This document shows positions 18,860 to 23,160 of a stretch of 23,160 nt of DNA, piece by piece. Under the pieces are notes generated by a model. The model saw nothing but the letters and a program-made list of their open reading frames with translations. It was not told the origin of the DNA and did no database searches. Source of the stretch: Nemertoderma westbladi (taxonomy: Eukaryota > Xenacoelomorpha > Nemertodermatida > Nemertodermatidae); NCBI GenBank assembly GCA_032718475.1, contig JAUCBJ010000596.1, positions 1 to 23,160 on the forward strand. Direction: 5' to 3'. The position numbers and the translations under genes are program-made. Position 1 is the stretch's first letter. The number at the start of each line of letters is the position of its first letter.

Positions 18860-20140
18860 TTGTTGCTATGTTTAAGGGTTTAAGGGTACAGGGTTTTGGC
18901 CCAAAATATGTCGAAATTTATTTTTTTAATGATCGATTATAATGCACGATTAAATGGTGTTTCCAAATCTGAAAACCGTTATTTAATAGCTCTTTTAGTT
19001 TTCAAGTTATCACAATTTCCATTTAGGGAGACCTATTGTAATTACTACTGTATTACTATGTATAATGAAAGGTCGATTATCTCCAAATATTTTTTTATGA
19101 ATTATCAACTTCAAAACCCTACTACTTCTATAATTTTTGAGCAATTAGTCTGAAACTTTCTGTGGGTGTCTACATAGCCACCCTGCATAAAAGTATCGGA
19201 CAAATTTTTGAAATTTTTTATTAATAAAATTTTATACTGTTTATAACAAACCGAAAAAATTAGCATAAATTTGCAGCGCCACCTATTGGGGTGCAGAATT
19301 ATTTCCCCAAAATTACACCTGATAGTTATGTTGCCCCATCTTTGATCTATCATATAAAAAAACATTCATGTGATTAGATTCAAAACTGTAAAAGCCTTAG
19401 GGTTTTAAGCGCAACCTAGTTTTTTTATTGTTGACTAGTATTAACTTATAATAAATAGCGAAAAATAAAAATTTTCTAACCTGTCATGTACAGTAGAATA
19501 GCATCTTATGTACCTATATTTTGAAATGCTGAGAGTGATAAATCGAAGAGTTGTCCGAAAATGGTGTACCCCCCCCCCCCCCCCCCCCCCACTCACTTAA
19601 GACCCTCTAAAGGCCCAGCACAACCGTTTGGTGAACTCTACCCAAATTTTTTCAATGTCCCATATCTGTACTAAACCTCTATGTGGGGTACTGTAGCTCA
19701 CTCATATATAAAATTCCTACGGGGTCATAGACTGGAGCCTGTGCTATATTGTGTGTTAATTAAACATTAAAAAAATCGCCCAGCAGGCTGTGTGTATAGA
19801 ATACAGCACCTGCACTTTTTGAACGTCCATATCTCAGCTATTTCTCAACGACATTAATAGTTATTTACAAATTTGGAATCCTTTCAACATCACCTTTCCA
19901 TTCCAACAATTCACAATAAGGACGAAGAATAATGGCGGTGTGACTGTTGCAATGTTTAATTACTTATTGAACAATAATTTATATTAATAATTATAATACA
20001 TTAAATAAGGACGTTTTTAACATTAAAATTACATATTTGTGATACACGTTATAAAACTGAATAAAGCATATTTTATTTACTGTACATAAATAGTTATTGT
20101 TATATTTAGACAACTTATCGACGTTCTAAATTTTTAACAG
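18860..20140. other. AT-rich repeat-like stretch without a gene
   Basis: No supported coding sequence. It contains a 22-base poly-C tract (19569-19590) and words typical of dispersed non-coding repeats (GCGCCACCTATTGG at 19276-19289). Short open frames on both strands are rich in Phe, Ile, Tyr and Lys, as expected from AT-rich DNA. Confidence 0.5.
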
Positions 20141-20143
20141 TAA

Positions 20144-20354
20144 ATTCCGACAGTCTGGAACGGTTTGCCTTCTGAAGTAAGAGAGTCTGGAAGTCTTAAG
20201 ATATTCAAGAAACAAGAGGCATTTCTTCAATAATTGTTATAGTTATTATATTTATTATATTATATAGTTATTGTTATTTATATATAGTTAGGCTTAACTC
20301 ATAGATATTTTTAGTGCGCTTAGAGCATCATGTATAAGCGCGATACAAATGCAC

Positions 20355-20410
<56 letters not shown>
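20144..20410 (+). mobile_element. CR1/L2-like LINE 3' end
   Basis: The plus strand encodes IPTVWNGLPSEVRESGSLKI followed by FKKQEAFLQ and a TAA at 20231-20233. This is the conserved WNxLPxxVRxSxSLxxFK tail of CR1/L2-type reverse transcriptases. It is followed by a 3' UTR ending GCGCTTAGAGCATC and GCGATACAAATGCACA, then an 18-unit TTA microsatellite (20357-20410), which is the usual short-repeat tail of this clade. A stop at 20141 and loss of all upstream RT show that only the last few hundred bases were inserted. Confidence 0.85.
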
Positions 20411-20411
<1 letters not shown>

Positions 20412-20578
20412 TGTATCAGCTTTAAAGTTTAGAAATATTAATGAAATTCATACAGTATGTATCCAGTCGCAGTCTTGTCTCTTGCTACTAACCATAGCTA
20501 ACTGGGGGACCGCGTCTGCAAACCAAGAGGCTTTCCCCACAATTCACAGTGATACAGTACTGTACGCATATTACCATT

Positions 20579-20836
20579 CCGGGTGTCGTTTCAGCCTATT
20601 TTAATATAATAACTTAATTTTATTATTTATTAGCGAATATTTAATTTCGATATTCACCATTTAAGGTACCGGTACCTTTTAAAGGAAAGTAGCAGGATAT
20701 AGGCTGGCTTTTCTAACTAAAACAATAAACTAAATTTTGGAACACAGTTTAGAGTAAAATTTTTACTTCTACCGGTAGGCACTAATTTTTCCATATTAAT
20801 TTAACATTAACCCTATGGGAAGGCTGAAACGACATC
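20579..20836. repeat. Inverted GGCTGAAACGACA pair with inner palindrome
   Basis: TGTCGTTTCAGCC near 20585-20597 and GGCTGAAACGACA near 20821-20833 are exact complements 220 bp apart. In between is the perfect palindrome AAGGTACCGGTACCTT (20663-20678) and a diverged copy (20683-20730) of the block repeated at 21191-21309. A MITE-like foldback is possible, but no target duplication was identified. Confidence 0.5.
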
Positions 20837-20974
20837 CCAATTGTGAATTTGCAGACAGTACATCAGACTTTCAGTGTGGTCAGACCAGAGTAGCTTCAGA
20901 GCTTTTTCAGTTTGTAGCAGAATCAGCATTCAGTCATCAATACAGCATTATTCCAGTATTCCATGTACTGATGT

Positions 20975-21110
20975 ATTCCCTATTCAGGTATTCAGTCATT
21001 CAGTACCGTACTGCATTACACTAGGCTTAGTACAGTACAGCAGTAGTACTGTTGCAGAGTTGTACTGTAGTACTTACTATAGTACAGTACTCCAGTACTC
21101 GTACTGGTAG
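20975..21110. repeat. AGTACTG/GTAC-rich low-complexity cluster
   Basis: Dense overlapping CAGTAC, AGTACTG and TACTGTAC words. A smaller cluster of the same kind occurs near 17640-17700 (TACTGTACTGTATATGTACA and onward). No coding content. Confidence 0.7.
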
Positions 21111-21156
21111 TCTGGTAGCAGGGTAGAGTTCAGGAGTTAGCGTAACCCTATGCCCG

Positions 21157-21409
21157 GTTATCGTTCATATGCGACATGCGTACCTCTGGCCAAAGAAGCA
21201 GGTTACAGTGGTGGTGTTTTCTAACCAAAACAATAAACTAATCTCCATTACTTAATTAACGGAAAGGAGCAGGTTACAGTGGTGGGCTTTTCTAACCAAA
21301 ACAATAAACAATATCTCAATAACATAGGGTATTTCATACTTAGTCTTATTTTTGCAATACGAAAATACTGAAATACCAGAGGTACGCATACTGGCATATG
21401 AACTATAAC
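21157..21409. mobile_element. Foldback element with 33-bp arms and internal 71-bp duplication
   Basis: The arm at 21157-21189 and the arm at 21376-21409 are inverted repeats: 14 outer bases (CCAGAGGTACGCAT) and a central CATATGAAC block match exactly. Between the arms, AGCAGGTTACAGTGGTGG followed by TTTTCTAACCAAAACAATAAAC occurs twice, 71 bp apart (21198 and 21269). No target duplication was established. Confidence 0.6.
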
Positions 21410-21459
21410 TCTATGCCCTAACGCCAGGTTGGAATTTATGTAGAGTTTGCTCAACATGT

Positions 21460-21565
21460 GTGGCGCGCATGGATCCTAGCGCGGAGCAACAGGCTGACAG
21501 GGTCGTGTCGTGTCAGCGTGTGGCGCGCATTGACTGATTGAGGACAGGAGGATCCTGGCGCGCAT
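21460..21565. repeat. Short GC-rich repeats of TGGCGCGCAT
   Basis: TGGCGCGCAT occurs three times (near 21461, 21522 and 21555), twice next to GGATCCT(A/G)GCGCG, in otherwise AT-rich DNA. No gene seen. Confidence 0.6.
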
Positions 21566-21874
21566 ATCAGCATATGGTATGATGGACAGATGGATGTCAT
21601 GTAACAGTCTGACAGTACCAATGCACTCTCTGGCAGGCAACATATCCACTCTACTTGAAATTGTATCAGTATGTTTAAAAAGAGTTTATAATTATGGCCT
21701 ATCCTACTGTCCTACTCGCTACTCATATCCATTATTTCTGTATTTCAATAGGCTGATAGGCCTATCCCTATTACAGTACAGTATTAGGTTACCGGTACTG
21801 TATCTGTTTATTAACCTACATGACAGCATGAGTCAGTGAGTTGTTTCAATTGTTCAAACCAATATAAAACCACA

Positions 21875-22150
21875 TTCTCATGCTCGCTACGCTCTCAATT
21901 TAATTTTAATCCATAGGCCTAATCACATTCTGTATTTAAAAATAGTTGGTTGTCTTACTATAAATGTTAAAATTTTCTTGCTCGCTACGCTCGCAATTTG
22001 ATCACATCTGTATTTAAAAACAGTCCGTTGACCTACTACATGTACTACAGTACTACCGGTATCTGACTAATACTGCAGGGTACTGTCAAACCACAAACTA
22101 TTAATCTTAATATTTCTGCAAAATATATTTGCTCGCTACGCTCGCCTTTT
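21875..22150. repeat. GCTCGCTACGCTCGC repeat, three copies
   Basis: TGCTCGCTACGCTC(T/G)C occurs near 21881, 21980 and 22130. The first two also share a following ATCACAT(T)CTGTATTTAAAAA block, giving a unit near 98 bp. A related CTCGCTTCGCTCGCC is at 8915-8929 and a CTCGCTCGCTCG at 23109. Confidence 0.75.
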
Positions 22151-22224
22151 AATATTTTAATACTATAGGTCCAGAGGTCTGCTGCAGTATAAACTGATAA
22201 ATTATTACGCCTAACGCAGTAACT

Positions 22225-23160
22225 TCAGGGTCATTCCATGCTAATTCGACCAATCGGTGTGGCAAGGGTCGGAAATTTTTGACGAAATTTTAAACACTTA
22301 TCAATTCTAGTGAAAAAACGATGTGGTGAAAATTTCAACCGATTTGGTTTAGCCGTTCTCGAAATATTGATGTTTTAAATTTGGCGAAATTACAAAAACC
22401 AGTGAAGTACATTATTTGAAGTGGTGTCTACAGTTGATCTGATTATCAGTTTAATGTTTATTGTATGTGATTCTAAATAAACGATGCCTGAACTTCAATA
22501 TTTTTATTACTAAATGAATAAACTATTAATCAGAAAGTTGTCAGACGATTTCAAAGTTGCCTCAAAAATGCGAATTTTTGAAAAATGTCCCAATTTGAGA
22601 CCTCAGTATATTAGTCTGACAACTAGTATATCTGTTATTTTAGTTTTCCTGGTTAGAGTGACTCATAATGATTTGAATCATATAACTTTAGTAGGTAAAC
22701 TGATAATCAGATAGTCTGTATGACTGAATATCTGGGTGAAGAATCTGAAAAATGTCAAAAAATGCAATATTGGAGGCTCTGGTGGAGGAGACCTCTGATT
22801 ATTGCTATGTTCATGAGCTTTTTTACCTGATATCTTTGACACAAAATGAGCGCCATGTCAAAATTTGAAGAGTAAACTAGATGTTCTAGAGCGTGTATGA
22901 CTCATTTTAAAATTCTAATAAATTACAATTTAAATGGTCCTCAAGGTGGTCTGACAATTAGTTTTTTGATAAAAATACATTTTTTCCAACGATATCCGGG
23001 CAGAAGACTATATTTCAAAATTTAAAGCAAAAACTAACAGTCAGACCCATTATCTGACCTACTATTGAATTATTTTGAGTAAGTATCTGATCGCGTGCTG
23101 CTGGAATTCTCGCTCGCTCGATATAAATCGATTTTATCCAACTATTATTATAATATAACA
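22225..23160. other. Repeat-like non-coding block to the window end
   Basis: It starts GGGTCATTCCATGCTAATTC, a wording I associate with dispersed invertebrate repeats, and continues as AT-rich sequence without a supported gene. The open frame at 22514-22714 has no recognisable content. Confidence 0.4.

Noticed and set aside
20470-20570. Possible additional upstream CCDC78 exon on the minus strand (TTTGCAG acceptor, CTATG|GTTAGT donor)
   Set aside because: The stretch between the signals is only about 23 bases, larger frames contain no kinesin-like motif, and the words overlap a palindromic repeat.
20815-21110. Plus-strand frames at 20815-21024 and 20874-21110
   Set aside because: Their composition follows the CAGTAC/ATTCAGT low-complexity cluster and they carry no recognisable domain.
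1-23160. CRISPR arrays, operons, riboswitches or other prokaryotic systems
   Set aside because: Introns, SINEs and LINEs show a eukaryotic genome; the 28-bp and 27-bp arrays have no unique spacers.

Overview
The window is AT-rich, intron-bearing animal DNA with tRNA-derived SINEs, LINEs, a piggyBac-type MITE and many short dispersed palindromic words. It most likely comes from a marine invertebrate; the species cannot be named from the sequence.

The main host gene runs on the minus strand from about 18.3 kb to 9.09 kb. Ten exons join without any phase conflict into 662 codons. They encode a CCDC78-like protein, the deuterosome/centriole-amplification factor of multiciliated cells. The order is a degenerate C-terminal half of a kinesin motor fold, a linker, the conserved CCDC78 coiled coil (DUF4472 region), then further coiled coil. 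The 5' end is unresolved: there is a weak 10-codon first-exon candidate at 18.41-18.44 kb with two X-box-like words upstream. The terminal exon and stop codon were not found; the last exon seen ends in a perfect GTGAGT donor.

The introns carry mobile DNA: a tRNA-like SINE head at 9.54 kb, a second SINE at 15.95-16.20 kb, a TTAA-flanked piggyBac-type MITE at 14.33-14.82 kb, a GCCCCCTAGCGGCAG-family repeat at 12.78-13.05 kb, and broken coding-like sequence at 11.8-14.1 kb.

Downstream of the last recognised exon lies a 5'-truncated RTE-like LINE whose reverse transcriptase frame is open for 485 codons (7.09-8.55 kb). Further left are the opposite-strand partner of the CTAGCGGCAG repeat (6.02-6.29 kb) and a 28-bp minisatellite ending in a hairpin (5.70-5.86 kb).

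At the left edge an uninterrupted minus-strand frame of at least 768 codons (2306 to 1) runs off the window. I do not recognise it. It has an Ala/Glu/Lys-rich coiled coil built on 27-bp tandem repeats. Its upstream side has five near-regular ATACCGGTAT palindromes, a 287-bp tandem duplication and strong hairpins, which suggests ORF1/gag of a large retroelement, although a host gene is not excluded.

Right of 18.45 kb I find no convincing gene. There are a CR1/L2-like LINE 3' end with a TTA-repeat tail, a foldback element at 21.16-21.41 kb, GTAC-rich and GCTCGCTACGCTCGC repeats, and AT-rich sequence of repeat character.
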